64,000 bases of DNA from Coprinopsis marcescibilis (Eukaryota; Basidiomycota; Agaricomycetes; Agaricales; Psathyrellaceae), in NCBI GenBank assembly GCA_004369085.1, contig ML210300.1, positions 1 to 64,000 of the forward strand. Direction: 5' to 3'. Under the pieces are notes generated by a model. It saw nothing but the letters and a program-made list of their open reading frames with translations, was not told the origin of the DNA and made no database searches. Position 1 is the first letter of the stretch, and every line of letters begins with the position of its first letter. This document shows, in pieces, positions 53,815 through 64,000 of this stretch. A program made the translations under genes and the position numbers.

Positions 53815-54474
53815 CTACATGTTTGAGAGCAAGACGATGGCAGACCCTCCAAGCAGGGCCCCAAGTACCGCAACAGCAATTCCACCGGCTTCCGGCAGAA
53901 CAGCGACGAAAGGCCCCTCCCAGAAAGCAGGCAAAGTAAGAGCCGCAAATTCTTTGGGTACGGTGATATTGGCGGCGGCGCAACCAGCAGCGTATCCTTC
54001 GCAATGCGTGAGTTTCCAGGCTTTGGGCACAAAACGAGTGACATTACCTCCTACGAGCACGTTTGACCCAGCCCTAGTATCTGGCGCGGGGATGTTTTGT
54101 TGGATCAAGAAGTCAAGCATGCATGTCTGGCATCGAGCGAAAGAGGAAACGGTGTCATTTGTGCAGAGACATGGTGTGGCGTCGTTACAGGCCAAGATCT
54201 TGGTTTGTGCAAGACCGCAGTCCGCGGTGCACTGCTGGATGTTAAACGAAAGAACAATTGGCCATGAATGATATACTGACTGCAAGCGTTACAGGGCTTT
54301 CTTGGATGGTAAGGAGGTCTGAAGTCGAGATGTTGACGCCGCCGAAGGGAATATTGAATGCCAGCGCTGGGAAAAAGGGTGTGTAAGGACAGACAAATTG
54401 GAAACCTCCTATCTGTGCATACCTCGACCAGCCAGGGCAGCGAAAACGGCGTAGATGAAGAAAATAGAATACAT
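53815..54474 (-). CDS. Secreted Cys-rich protein with C-terminal anchor
   Basis: The start MYSIFFIYAVFAALAG at 54474 is a signal peptide. After an intron come ALAFNIPFGGVNISTSDLL and, after another, QCTADCGLAQTKILACNDA, then PCLCTNDTV, RCQTCM and HCEGYAAGC. The Cys spacing recalls small fungal surface proteins but does not fit CFEM well. The tail FVAVLPEAGGIAVAV plus LGALLGGSAIVLLSNM is hydrophobic, suggesting GPI anchoring or a single membrane span. Asn-linked sites (NDT, NVT, NIT) are present. It likely sits at the cell surface; function unknown. Confidence 0.7.
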
Positions 54475-54849
54475 GGAAGATGAAAGCTTAACGAACAGTG
54501 AGCCTACCGGAGGGAAACGAAAGGGAACAAGATGGTTAACAATGAAGATGATTCTCTTTATGTTGCTGCGACCAAGAAATGATGGATACGCCAGGTCTTG
54601 TTCCCTAGGCACCGGCACTGCTAATAGTTTTGACCATCTGTCGCGTTAACTATCCAACATTCCATTACGCATTTCCATCACAATGGCAGTCTCTCCATAA
54701 TACATTGTCGACAAGTTGAAGCTGCATCCGATACTGCGCTTGGACCATCCCAAATGTCTCACGTGGTTGTCGCGTAAACAAGAGCCAACAACAAGAACGT
54801 GACACGGTTTTGTTTAGTCTGCGCGTTTGATTCTTTTCCTCCTCCCGTC
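54475..54849. promoter_or_regulatory. Divergent promoter region
   Basis: 375 bp between two divergent starts (54474 and 54850). No specific element recognised. Confidence 0.4.
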
Positions 54850-56233
54850 ATGGCCCCTGTCGCATTTGCTGGTGCTCTCGCGCCTAAGAAGAAATCTGAG
54901 CTCCAGGAAATTGCAAATGCTCTCAGAGTCAGTGATCAGGGCACAAAGGACGAGCTCGCAAGCAGGATTCGGAAGCACCTCGATACCCATTCAGACCTCG
55001 AGAAATCTTCCCAATTTTCCGGTCTTTATGCAAGTCTCCGGAGGCGGGTCGGCAGTGTTCAACCTCAAGCGCCGCCATCAGCCACCGGGTATATTTTGAT
55101 TAATTAATTCCATTGTTCTCCTTGCTCACTGATATGTCCAGGCGTCTAGCTCCACCAGGGACCTCATCCGACAAACCGCGCTCAACCCGCATAACCGTCC
55201 TCAATCCGATAACAGAAAGTCCCCCGAGCCCCAAGTCCAGTCCAGATCTTAAACCTTCAAGCCTCCAATCTAGCGATAAAACCCCTGCTTCGAGTCCCTC
55301 AAGCCCTCAGTTCGACACAATTCCACCTCCAAGCCCCGAGATTCAACGCCCTCTAAGCGCTATCTTTGCTCGCAGCCCTGTCTCCAACTTTGAAGGCCCT
55401 GCTCCAGCACCTCCTAGTCCTGCAAAGAGCATAATTGAAGCGATACCCAAGTCCGCAGACATCAAGGCTGCAGTGCAACGCCATACCCAGGACATCTTCA
55501 GTGGCCACACAGAATACCTAGAGGTAACACGAGTTGTACGTGTGCTTCTCTCCCAATATTTTGCCTCATTTGGCTAACATCCCCTACAGTTCCTATCAAA
55601 CTCACAGAACCTGTCCACTCTCACGTCCTTGTATGAGTTATTCTACATCCTGCATACTGTTATTCCGTGGAAATCTCTTCAGGTTTGTGTTTGATTCTCC
55701 ATCCCCAAGTACCCTGGCTCTAAATCTTGCGACAGCTTCCTCTCACAACTACTGGGGATGGGGCTTCGTTACCCTTGCCGTACCCGCCCCTCGCCGTCTT
55801 CCAGACATCCGCTTTCTGGCTTGTTCTTCTCCATTGGGCGTTTCCTACACTTATCATTCCCGCATTGGTCGGCAACCTCGTCTCGTTCGCGCCCTCACAA
55901 ACTAAAGCATCGACTTCCGGCTTCGAGCTCCAATTCGACTCTCTTACAGGCGCAATCGTGCGTCTCGCAGCAGCAATTGCTTATCCATTTGCGAAATTTG
56001 CGTCTCAGGAGCATGTCCACGGCCTTGATGTCATTGGATACAATACCCGCGTTTTTAATGCGTCCATCACCCTGGCGTTTGCCTTTGCAGAGGCCATTTC
56101 GACAGCGCCCAAGAGGTTCGCCAAGACCTTAGCACATGAACACAAACTGGCAATTGGGCCTGTAGAGGCCCCTTCATCCGTCCGTGCCCTGACGGCAAGA
56201 GGCGACGACCGTGTATCGGAAGAAGTTGATTAA
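54850..56233 (+). CDS. SAP-domain protein with predicted membrane segments
   Basis: The start MAPVAFAGALAPKKKSELQE at 54850 leads into a SAP motif (KKSELQEIANALRVSDQGTK, DELASRIRKHL), a DNA-binding helix pair. A Ser/Pro-rich linker (SPPSPKSSPDLKPSS) follows. Later exons carry NLSTLTSLYELFYILHTVI and hydrophobic stretches (AFWLVLLHWAFPTLIIPALVG and others), ending SEEVD at 56233. The mix of SAP domain and membrane helices would suit a nuclear-envelope protein tying chromatin to the membrane, but this is inference. Middle exon borders (55522-55760) are uncertain. Confidence 0.65.
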
Positions 56234-56589
56234 ACCAATGTATATGACTGATTTGTCTTATCTTTATTGTCTAATTCTCGAGAGGTGCTTTCTATTGCTT
56301 TCTCGCTGTGTACATAGCATGTATGACCTGTGCATCGTTTTGTTTAAAGTGTCCCCGTTCGTTCCCAGTAGTTACGGTTTTCTAATGATCTAACGAACTG
56401 ACAAGCTGTTGATTTAGCTTTCATTTATTCGCCTTTTTTGTATTGTGTACTGGCTTTTATGTTTACCCTGACAGTACTTAGTGTACCATATATAATGGAA
56501 AGCCTGGAAATCGATATAGCAGACCGTTGAGTTGTTAACAGACGGCTGATGATGCAATCACCTTGCTCCCCACGTCCATCTGCGCGACG
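56234..56589. other. Intergenic, promoter of RFT1
   Basis: About 355 bp, T-rich, no gene visible. Confidence 0.4.
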
Positions 56590-58447
56590 ATGGCGGAGGA
56601 CACGTCGACAGCGGGCAAATCCCTTGTCGGTTCGTCATTCTCATCCCTCTCCTTCCTCGTAGCTTTGCAGCTCTTCTCTAGGCTGTTTACATCCGTTCTC
56701 AACCAGGCATTATTTCGATTGGCATCCCCGAGTGTGTTTGGGACCGCGGCGATCCAGTTTGAACTCATCCTCAGCACCATCTTGTTCCTCAGCCGGGAAG
56801 GAGTCCGGAATGCCATCCTCAGGACGAACGTGGAAGCGGGTGAAGAAGATAAGGTCAAGGCTACCAACCTGACGTTCTTGCCGATCCTCCTGGGGGTTCC
56901 CCTTGCACTGCTTACCTCGTTAGGATACGTCGCTTCGGCAAGCGAGGAGGTGAGGCGGCAGCCTCATTTGGTTCTTGCGGTTGGGATGTATGCCTTGGCG
57001 GCGTTGGTGGAGTTGTTGAGCGAGCCTATGCACAACATGTATGTCCTAGAGTTGAAATGGGCTGCCTGTTAATAATTGGACCTGTAGGGCAATGGTTCAG
57101 TTGAAGACGGATGTGCGCGTTCGAGCAGAAGGCCTGGGCATAACTTGCAAGAGTGTCGTCACCTTTTTTGTCCTGTTGTATGACGTTCGCTACGGCGATA
57201 ACAGTCTTCCACTCGTTGCGTTTGCTGCTGGACAGCTTACCTATGGAGTAATTGTGTTCTTGTCTTATGCACGAAAGTTGGGTATACCATGGTTCCGGGC
57301 TTCGTCTTCTCAAAAAAAGTACGTTGGTTCGTGCAAGTTTCTGAAAAAGGCTGACCAACTAATTTCAAGGGTGCCTGCCGAGACGTCTACCTCAAAATTC
57401 CAATTCGATGCAAAGCTGCTACGACTGTCCCTCATTATGACGTCGCAGTCGGTGATCAAGCATTTCTTAACGGAGGGCGACAAACTTGTGCTTTCGTTCT
57501 TCAGTCCTCTGCAGGACCAAGGGGGGTATGCGATTGCTGTCAACTACGGTCAGTAGTCCACCTTACCCATTGTCGCAGTAAATTGTCTGATGTGTTTACA
57601 CAGGTTCGCTGATCGCCCGCATCGTGTTCCAGCCAATCGAAGAAACTCTACGCATCTTCTTCTCTAAACTATTGTCGCCTTCTGCAAGCAAAACAACGAA
57701 GAAGGAAGCGTTGACGCAGTCCTCCAATGCGCTTCTTGGCCTCATCTCGGCTCAATTAGCCTTTTCAATGGTTTTGACAGTATTCGGGAGTGCGTATCTG
57801 CCAATTGTCCTCCCAATTTTGCTGCCCCAAAGGTACTTGGCCACGAGCGCACCTAAAATCCTATCTGCATGGATATATTACATTCCGGTCCTTGCGTTGA
57901 ACGGAGGTTTGGAGGCCTTCCTATCCAGTGTTGCTTCTGAGAAAGATTTGAACAGGCAGAGCAGGTGAGTGGTTCTTTGTTGCACCGAATTGGAATTGAC
58001 GGTGTTGCGCGTTGTAGATGGATGATATTCTTCTCGGTCGTATATGTATCCGCCACGATCCTGTTCTATCGGCTAGGTCTTGGAGATGCATCCCTCATCT
58101 ATGCCAACATTCTCAATCTCAGTGCGAGGATTGGGTATTGCATCCACTTTGCATCCCAGTTCTTCGCGAAAAGCTCGCCGCCTGTTAGGTTAAACTGGAA
58201 AGCTGCCCTTCCTCCACCACTTTTCATCGTCTTGGCTGCTATTTCCTCTCTCCTGGTGCGATTCAGTAGATATAGGCTTGGAATCGACAATGCGCTGCGT
58301 TCCTCGGGAAGGACAGCAATCTTTCTCCCTAGAACACTTGCTCATATTGGGTTTGGAGGTGCCTTGGCTCTGGCATGCGTAGGGGTGTGGTGGATAACGC
58401 AAGGAAGGAGCTTAGTGTCGAGGATTAGGCATGCCAAAGTAGATTGA
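56590..58447 (+). CDS. RFT1: Rft1, ER oligosaccharide translocation protein
   Basis: Exons 56590-57038, 57088-57318, 57370-57548, 57604-57964 and 58018-58447, all in frame. It is a polytopic membrane protein starting MAEDTSTAGKSLVGSSFSSL. Family stretches include LQLFSRLFTSVLNQALFRLA, SVFGTAAIQFELILSTILF, FLSREGVRNAI, LSEPMHNMAMV, LTEGDKLVLSFF, GGYAIAVNYGSLIARIVFQP, IEETLRIFFS and YIPVLALNGGLEAF. Rft1 is required in the ER for the lipid-linked oligosaccharide used in N-glycosylation. About 510 residues, near the normal length. Confidence 0.94.
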
Positions 58448-58536
58448 TTGTAATATTGCAGATAAAGTTAATAGGAAATCGTTGACAAGTTATCGTTAAA
58501 ATCGTGAAAGCATACGTTGAATGGAAAAGGGGGTCC

Positions 58537-61500
58537 TTATAAATGCATCGTTCCCGCGATCCACTTTTCGTAATTGAATGAAACTGGCCAATTTTTGTCC
58601 ATGTTGCCGAGGTAGGCTGTGGTGGCCCGTTCGACGCTGGCTACAAATTCTCTTGGGGCCTCTTCAGGCCAATCTGGAGTGAGGCCGAGTCCGGTGTCGA
58701 CAGTTGTTACGTAGAATTCAATGTCTTTGCGGCTGACGCGGGACATTGGGCCTTCTAGAAGCTCTTGACATTGGTCTATGTAGTGGTGGTATCCAAGTTC
58801 CCCATCCCGGGTAACGGAAGGGTTGAGGTGGCTGGTTGCCTTGTGCTCTGTGCTCTTCTCGTCAAAGGTGGTTGGCTTGAGTGGGGTTGTCCCAGCTTCT
58901 GGACGTAAAGCTGGCCTGGGTATGTTCTTCTTATTCTTGGAAGTGGTTTGGGCACCTATCCATTTCCTGACACCTTGGACGACCCTGTTGTAGCCCTCAC
59001 GATCAGTCAAGGGGGTTCGGGCGTTGTTGATTGGAATGGGATGTACCTTGATTGAGGGTCGTTTGGTCTGTGGCACTGTGCTTCAAACGGACTTTGGTTG
59101 ATATCCTTCACCGTCTTCCTGAAAAGGTGAATCGTTGGTTAAGCAAGTAAATCACTTGTATACGTATCACAACATACCCAGGCAGCTTAAGGGTACTATT
59201 CATTGAATAGGCAAAGTGTTTCCCTAGCGAAGTAAACAGGGATGGTCGGTAATACTCGACCCAGAAGTCTCCCTTCTTGCGAACGAATTCTTGAAGCGCG
59301 GCATCGCAGTCCTCGAGGACGTATGCTGTCTCCAGGTTCTCTTCGTGGAACCACTTGCGGTATCCGCCTCTAGTTGGAGGGTTGTTAATGGTCCGCTCCG
59401 TTTGCACGCCCAAGAAAACGTTAATTGCGGCTTGCTTGTCGGCATCTACACGAGATGAGATTGGTTAAGCCCAAATGAATGATTGTGTAACATAGTCATA
59501 CCGAGAAGAGAATTTGCGTAGAACCGTCGGATATTCTCGATAATGTCTCGGGAGTGGCTGTTCCAGTGTGGCATGCGTCTATATGTTTCCACGCGATTTA
59601 CCAAGGCACTTCCGGTGTACTGTAAAGCAATGGCTGTTGTGAACGTGACCTCAGTGGTGTTTTTAGTTAGAAAGAAAATTGGGGCTCACTATCACCATGG
59701 TCGTGATACATCTCCGTCAACATGTTTACTGCGTCAGAGTCGAATGCAAGGTTAGGATTGTCGACGACGCCAAGGGCGTAAAGCTGGTGACCGAGGACAC
59801 GTTTTCCGAAGACGAATTGGGCTGCATTTGTACGGTCCAGACAGTCGACGCAGTTGATTCTGCATATGCCGTTCTGAACTTTGATCGTCCTGCGCCAGGT
59901 ATTTTCCTGATTTGGTTCTGACTCGGAATCGGAGTCGTCTCCTGCTGAGTGTCTGCCCTTTCCGTGCTGGTTGAGGTAGTGTGAGTATGGTTCGGGCCCT
60001 GAATGGAAGAAACCCGTGAGTTGGATGGACTCTTCGGCAATGTCTTCGAGGTAACTGATAACGTCTTGGGTCTTCCTATTTAAATGGTGTGAACAAAGCA
60101 GAATGGTGTGAAGACGAGAGGATCTACTCTTTGTATGCTCTAGACATGTCCCAAGCTCTGTAGACCATTCTCTTGTCCTTTGGGAGGAATTGGTTGAGGT
60201 ATCGCACGCATTGAGTGTATTCGTCTAAAAGCTTGGATTCTCTTGGAACTGGCTCCCGACGCTTGATTAGGTTGAGGATCGTGATTGGGGTGCCATAACG
60301 TTTGAAGAGGTCATCGAAGTGTTTGGCGGCCGCGGTGTAGAAGGGATCAACTACACTAACTGCAAAGAGCGCAATTTAGAATGGGCGAAGGTATGGAGTT
60401 AGGTTGGACGTACTTTCAATAGGAGGTTTCGGAACCATGCTGTTAGTTTCTTGCGTCCAGTAAACGGGAATGCTGCCACGATACTTTTTACAGGTGAGCT
60501 CACAGCTTGGATAGAGTAGTAACGAGCTTACCTGCACATAGCTTGTGTAATTTGGACTAGGGCGTCGTTCAGGGCGGCTCTCTGAGTCGCAGTGATCCGG
60601 GAAATAAAATGGCGTGGTGAGAGCTTCTGACACTATTTGCTCTGTCTCTACTTCATTGGCAACATTGCCCTTGACGCAAGTTAAGTCGGTTATTGGGGTG
60701 AAAAGAACAGGCAAACCTCGTCATTGACACCGCGTTTCAAATAGCGAGCTCCTGCAAAGTGTCGAGAACGTCTAGCAATCAAAGTAATGAAAACAATCCG
60801 TCCTAGCACCGTTAACTCTGCCAAATGAGTTAGAGAAAACTGAAACTCAGCAGAGATGGGGACGAGCTTACTCGCTTGGTCAACATGACCGTGGATTAAA
60901 GGGATGAGCCAATGGTGTTTTGGCGTGGGATGATCTTGATCCATGAATGCTGCAGACATCATGTGGAAGTTCCACGCGAATCTGTCGTTGAAGAGCCACT
61001 GGCCTTTGGCTCTCGTTGATCCTGTAAGATTGTCCTGTAGCGTCGAAGTGAGGTCGTACGTGTAGCTATGGAAACTTTAGCATGGAATTGCCAGTAATTG
61101 TCGCGGATATACCTGAAATAGAAATTCTTGGACATGTCAACCTGCTTGAATATGTTCATTAGACGTTGTTCTTCTGCCGGTTTGTCGATTTTGTGGCCGA
61201 AGGAGATAGGAACTATGTCGGCATTTTCGCAGTGGTACAAGTAATGACCTCCTAACAGAGCCACTACAGACCTCTTCGTGATCAAGATCATGTACCACCC
61301 AGCGGTAAATTGGATGAATCCTGGTGTAGCATGGTTGCTGAACAACGAAAGGGGACGAACTCGAGAGGGAAACTGACCTGCTATCCCAAAGAACACCTTT
61401 GCCTTTCCCAAGCCACCGTATGGCCTATTACCGTCATCCAACATCTTCAGCATGGCACTCATTTGCCTCCCCGTGTATTCAGCATCGTCTTCGATGACTA

Positions 61501-61825
61501 TGAGCTCATCCTGGGTGGTCCTGTCTATCTTGATGATGCGATGTCTTGAATCTGAGGTATTGGAGGCAATGATGTAGAACCTGACACGGTTCTCGTAAAG
61601 AATGAACTTGTTAAAGGCAGTTGATACAGGAGGAGGCTCTCGACGATTAGTTTTCGCTATAATCGCTCGTGTTGGTCCCATTTTCTGGGCAGGTTGTTTC
61701 TCAGTTGCGGCATCGGGAGAAGCTGTGGATTGGGGTTCCTTCTCTTTAGGTGTTGCATTGGGGTTAGGAGAGTGCGAGGCAGGTCGTGAGGGATCAGAGG
61801 AAACAGACTTGTCCTCTGAAGGCAT
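58537..61825 (-). CDS. FIG4: FIG4 polyphosphoinositide phosphatase (SAC domain)
   Basis: The first ATG of the long N-terminal exon is at 61825 ([12 protein letters not shown]). The SAC domain includes [119 protein letters not shown] and the catalytic CX5R loop CVDCLDRT at about 59826-59852, followed by [20 protein letters not shown]. The C-terminal part has [19 protein letters not shown] and [20 protein letters not shown] stretches and ends GTMHL. By family it removes the 5-phosphate of PI(3,5)P2 on the vacuole and supports the Fab1 complex. Many small introns; borders not all resolved. Confidence 0.9.
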
Positions 61826-62265
61826 GTCTCTCACAGCCAAGTATGAAGTAGTGGCATTCGGAGATGGGTGTGAGCGCTAAAGATGGTAACAGCTTCCGAA
61901 CATTATCGGTATGACGAGTCCGCGCGAGAACCACTGCTATCCTAATACGCCCAGGATCAGTCTTACCACATTTACCTCGCTACGTAGTCTTCCACAGGGA
62001 ATCTATTAGAATCGTATGTTTCCTGTTTTCGAGTGATTATCTCGCTGACTATTGCCTATCTTCAGCTATGAACAAGGGATCTCAACACAACAAAAATGTC
62101 CGGAACCGAATCGGCCCATCCACCAACCAACTGGGGCCCCGGCTCTTATCGTTACTGCACTACAACGGCAGAACCACATGGAAGCATGCTCTGATAGCAT
62201 ATCTGTCCATAAATACCCCGCTGCAGTTTGCGCCCTCTCGTCAAAACCCCCTCTAGGGTTTTATT
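61826..62265. promoter_or_regulatory. Divergent promoter region FIG4/permease
   Basis: 440 bp between divergent starts. No specific motif recognised; part may be 5' UTR. Confidence 0.4.
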
Positions 62266-64000
62266 ATGTCTTTCCCCTCGAGGTTCTTCGCAGTAGAACG
62301 GCTGGGAGGCAAGTTTGGCCCGAATCCAAGATGGAGCAACAAGGACATGGATCCAGTTCTGCCAAAGGATCGGACATGGACGAGCCTCAATTATGTTGCA
62401 TACTGGGTTTCCGATGCGCTCAGCCCCGCATCCTGGCAATTGGCTAGTTCTATGATTGCGATAGGACTTTCTTGGGGTCAGGCAACCGCTGCTATCGCCG
62501 TCGGACATATCATCATAGCAGTACATCTCATCGTTCTCTCTTCTGTTTGTTGCTTTGTTAACACACTCTTTAGTTGGTTATCACGCTGAATGGAACGACA
62601 GGAGCTCGATTGCACGTCGCGTTTCCAGTCCTGAATCGGTCTTCGTTTGGCTTCTGGTTTAGTTATTTCAGCGTCGTCAGTCGGGTCGTCCTGGCTATGT
62701 TTTGGTTTGGAATTCAGGTTAGTTGTCTCTCCTCAGCCGTGCTGCCTATCTCACCAGCGATTTCAGACCTTCACTGGATCAGAATGTGTTTACCAAATGC
62801 TCAAAGCAATATGGCCGTCAGTTGCTAATATACCCAACCGACTCCCTTTGGATGCCAAGATTACGACTGTTGGTTCGTACCCGTTTAAGGTCAACGGACC
62901 TCTCACGTAGCTCAACATATTCAAGGCATGATGTGCTATGCACTCTACTGGATTATTCAGTTTCCGTTCCTCCTGATATCCCCACAGAAGATCCGCTACC
63001 TGTTTGCTGTCAAGGCAGTCATAGTCCCGATTGCCATGCTCTCTATGTTGATCTGGGCCATGGTCAAAGCTCCGCCGAGCGTCAGTCTTACTCCGTTTAC
63101 TGCGACCGTTGGGGGAAGCACTGCTGCTTGGGCATGGCTTGCTGCTCTTAACAGTGCTTTAGGTTTCTACTCCACATTATCCGTCAATATTCCCGATTTT
63201 ACGGTAAGTAGTTCGAGATACCTTGTGTGAACTTCATTGACGGGTCCCACTTTATCCATAGCGTTATGCCAAATCGGAGCGCGCGTGTGTAGCCCCTGCT
63301 ATTCTGATTTGCTGCAGGTCTCTGACGTTCGTTTAGCCAATTTGTTCAGCTTGCCATAATTCCTGTGGCATTCACCCTGATTGGATTCTCGGGTATACAT
63401 GTCCATGACCGCACTTTAATCGGCTCCTAACGGTGAATCCACAGGTATTGCTGTGACCTCTGCTGGAAATGTCCTCTACGGCGAGATTTTGTGGGATCCT
63501 CTGCGACTGATAGACCGATGGGACAACCGCGCTGCCGCCTTCTTCGCGTCTTTCAGCTTTCTCATCGCAGTATTGGGAACGAACGTGTCAGCAAATAGTC
63601 TTAGTGCCGCTAACGATATGACAGTTCTGTTCCCTTCATTTATCAACATCCGACGGGGCCAGATTATTTGCGCGTTCCTGGGTGGATGGGCCTTATGTCC
63701 GTGGCAAATCCTTGCCTCTGCCCCAGGCTTTTTGACTTTCATGTCAGGATACACTGTCTTTATTGGACCGTTTGCGGCAATGTAAGTCCATCTTCTTATT
63801 TTCGATAATTGATTGACTGAACTCTTGTAGTATGGTTGTTGATGTAAATAACCCATACACAAACTCTCGCTACAAGTGCTAACTCGCAAAAACAGTATTG
63901 GCTGGTTCACAAAGGCAATGTGAATGTCCCTGCCATGTACGATCCTCGTGGGATCTACAGGTACTGGAAAGGAGTTGTAAGTGATCAGATTCTCTGCCTG
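62266..64000 (+). CDS. NCS1-family nucleobase/allantoin permease (3' end outside window)
   Basis: The start MSFPSRFFAVERLG at 62266 is followed by RWSNKDMDPVLPKDRTWTSL, the usual NCS1 N-terminus. Exons include 62266-62520, 62574-62717 and 62767-about 62873. Membrane segments include LASSMIAIGLSWGQATAAIA, GARLHVAFPVLNRSSFGFW, FTGSECVYQML, ALYWIIQFPFLLISPQKI, SVNIPDFTRYAKSE, AIIPVAFTLIGFSGIAVTSA and SANSLSAANDMTVLFP. The last visible exon reads YWLVHKGNVNVPAMYDPRGI, YRYWKGV, so only the C-terminal portion is missing. By family it is a proton/sodium-coupled importer of uracil, allantoin or related compounds in the plasma membrane; substrate not determined. Confidence 0.9.

Noticed and set aside
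53815..54290. CFEM domain in the secreted Cys-rich protein
   Set aside because: The number and spacing of Cys do not fit the eight-Cys CFEM pattern well enough.

Overview
The window is nuclear DNA of a filamentous basidiomycete, most likely a mushroom-forming Agaricomycete. Genes are dense and split by many 45-75 nt GT-AG introns, often with CTAAC/CTAAT branch sites. Several families are typical of that group: expanded P-loop GTPases, DUF6589 proteins, PARP-like proteins with exon-encoded zinc modules, and fungal BTB proteins. A run of 10 Ns at 19951-19960 marks an assembly gap. I saw no tRNA, rRNA or CRISPR.

1-18.8 kb is an accessory region built on a cluster of small GTPase genes that share one intron layout (P-loop exon, then FIN exon, then (I/V)xGV(I/V)Y exon). 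It holds an apparently intact two-domain GTPase (720-2374), a second GTPase (from 2784) broken by two large mobile elements, a degenerate G-domain gene (16156-17060) and a GTPase with an in-frame stop (17647-18636). Element 1 (about 2938-8896) sits inside an intron, has a short target duplication and carries a DUF6589 gene facing a RecQ-like helicase gene. Removing it leaves a normal 55-nt intron. Element 2 (about 9408-15763) has inverted terminal repeats of roughly 207 bp and carries an integrase-type DDE transposase, a BTB protein and a Cys/His-rich protein.

18.8-33 kb holds a PLP-dependent decarboxylase (minus strand), RNA polymerase III subunit RPC11 with a 7-nt exon, a decayed copy of RPC11 exon 1, a MITE-like element, an SF1 helicase of the UPF1/IGHMBP2 type and a RanBP2-type zinc-finger protein.

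33-54 kb is mostly housekeeping genes with an ADP-ribosylation theme. There are three PARP-like genes (33106-35265, 46049-48002, 48312-50004) and a microbial-type poly(ADP-ribose) glycohydrolase (44465-45595) next to the divergent PARP pair. Among them lie eIF5A, a two-LIM protein, TAF8, HMCES, IMP dehydrogenase and the RNAPII degradation factor DEF1. By sequence only one PARP-like protein keeps the H-Y-E triad; the other two look like pseudoenzymes.

54-64 kb holds a secreted Cys-rich protein, a SAP-domain membrane protein, RFT1, the phosphoinositide phosphatase FIG4 and an NCS1 permease that runs off the right edge.
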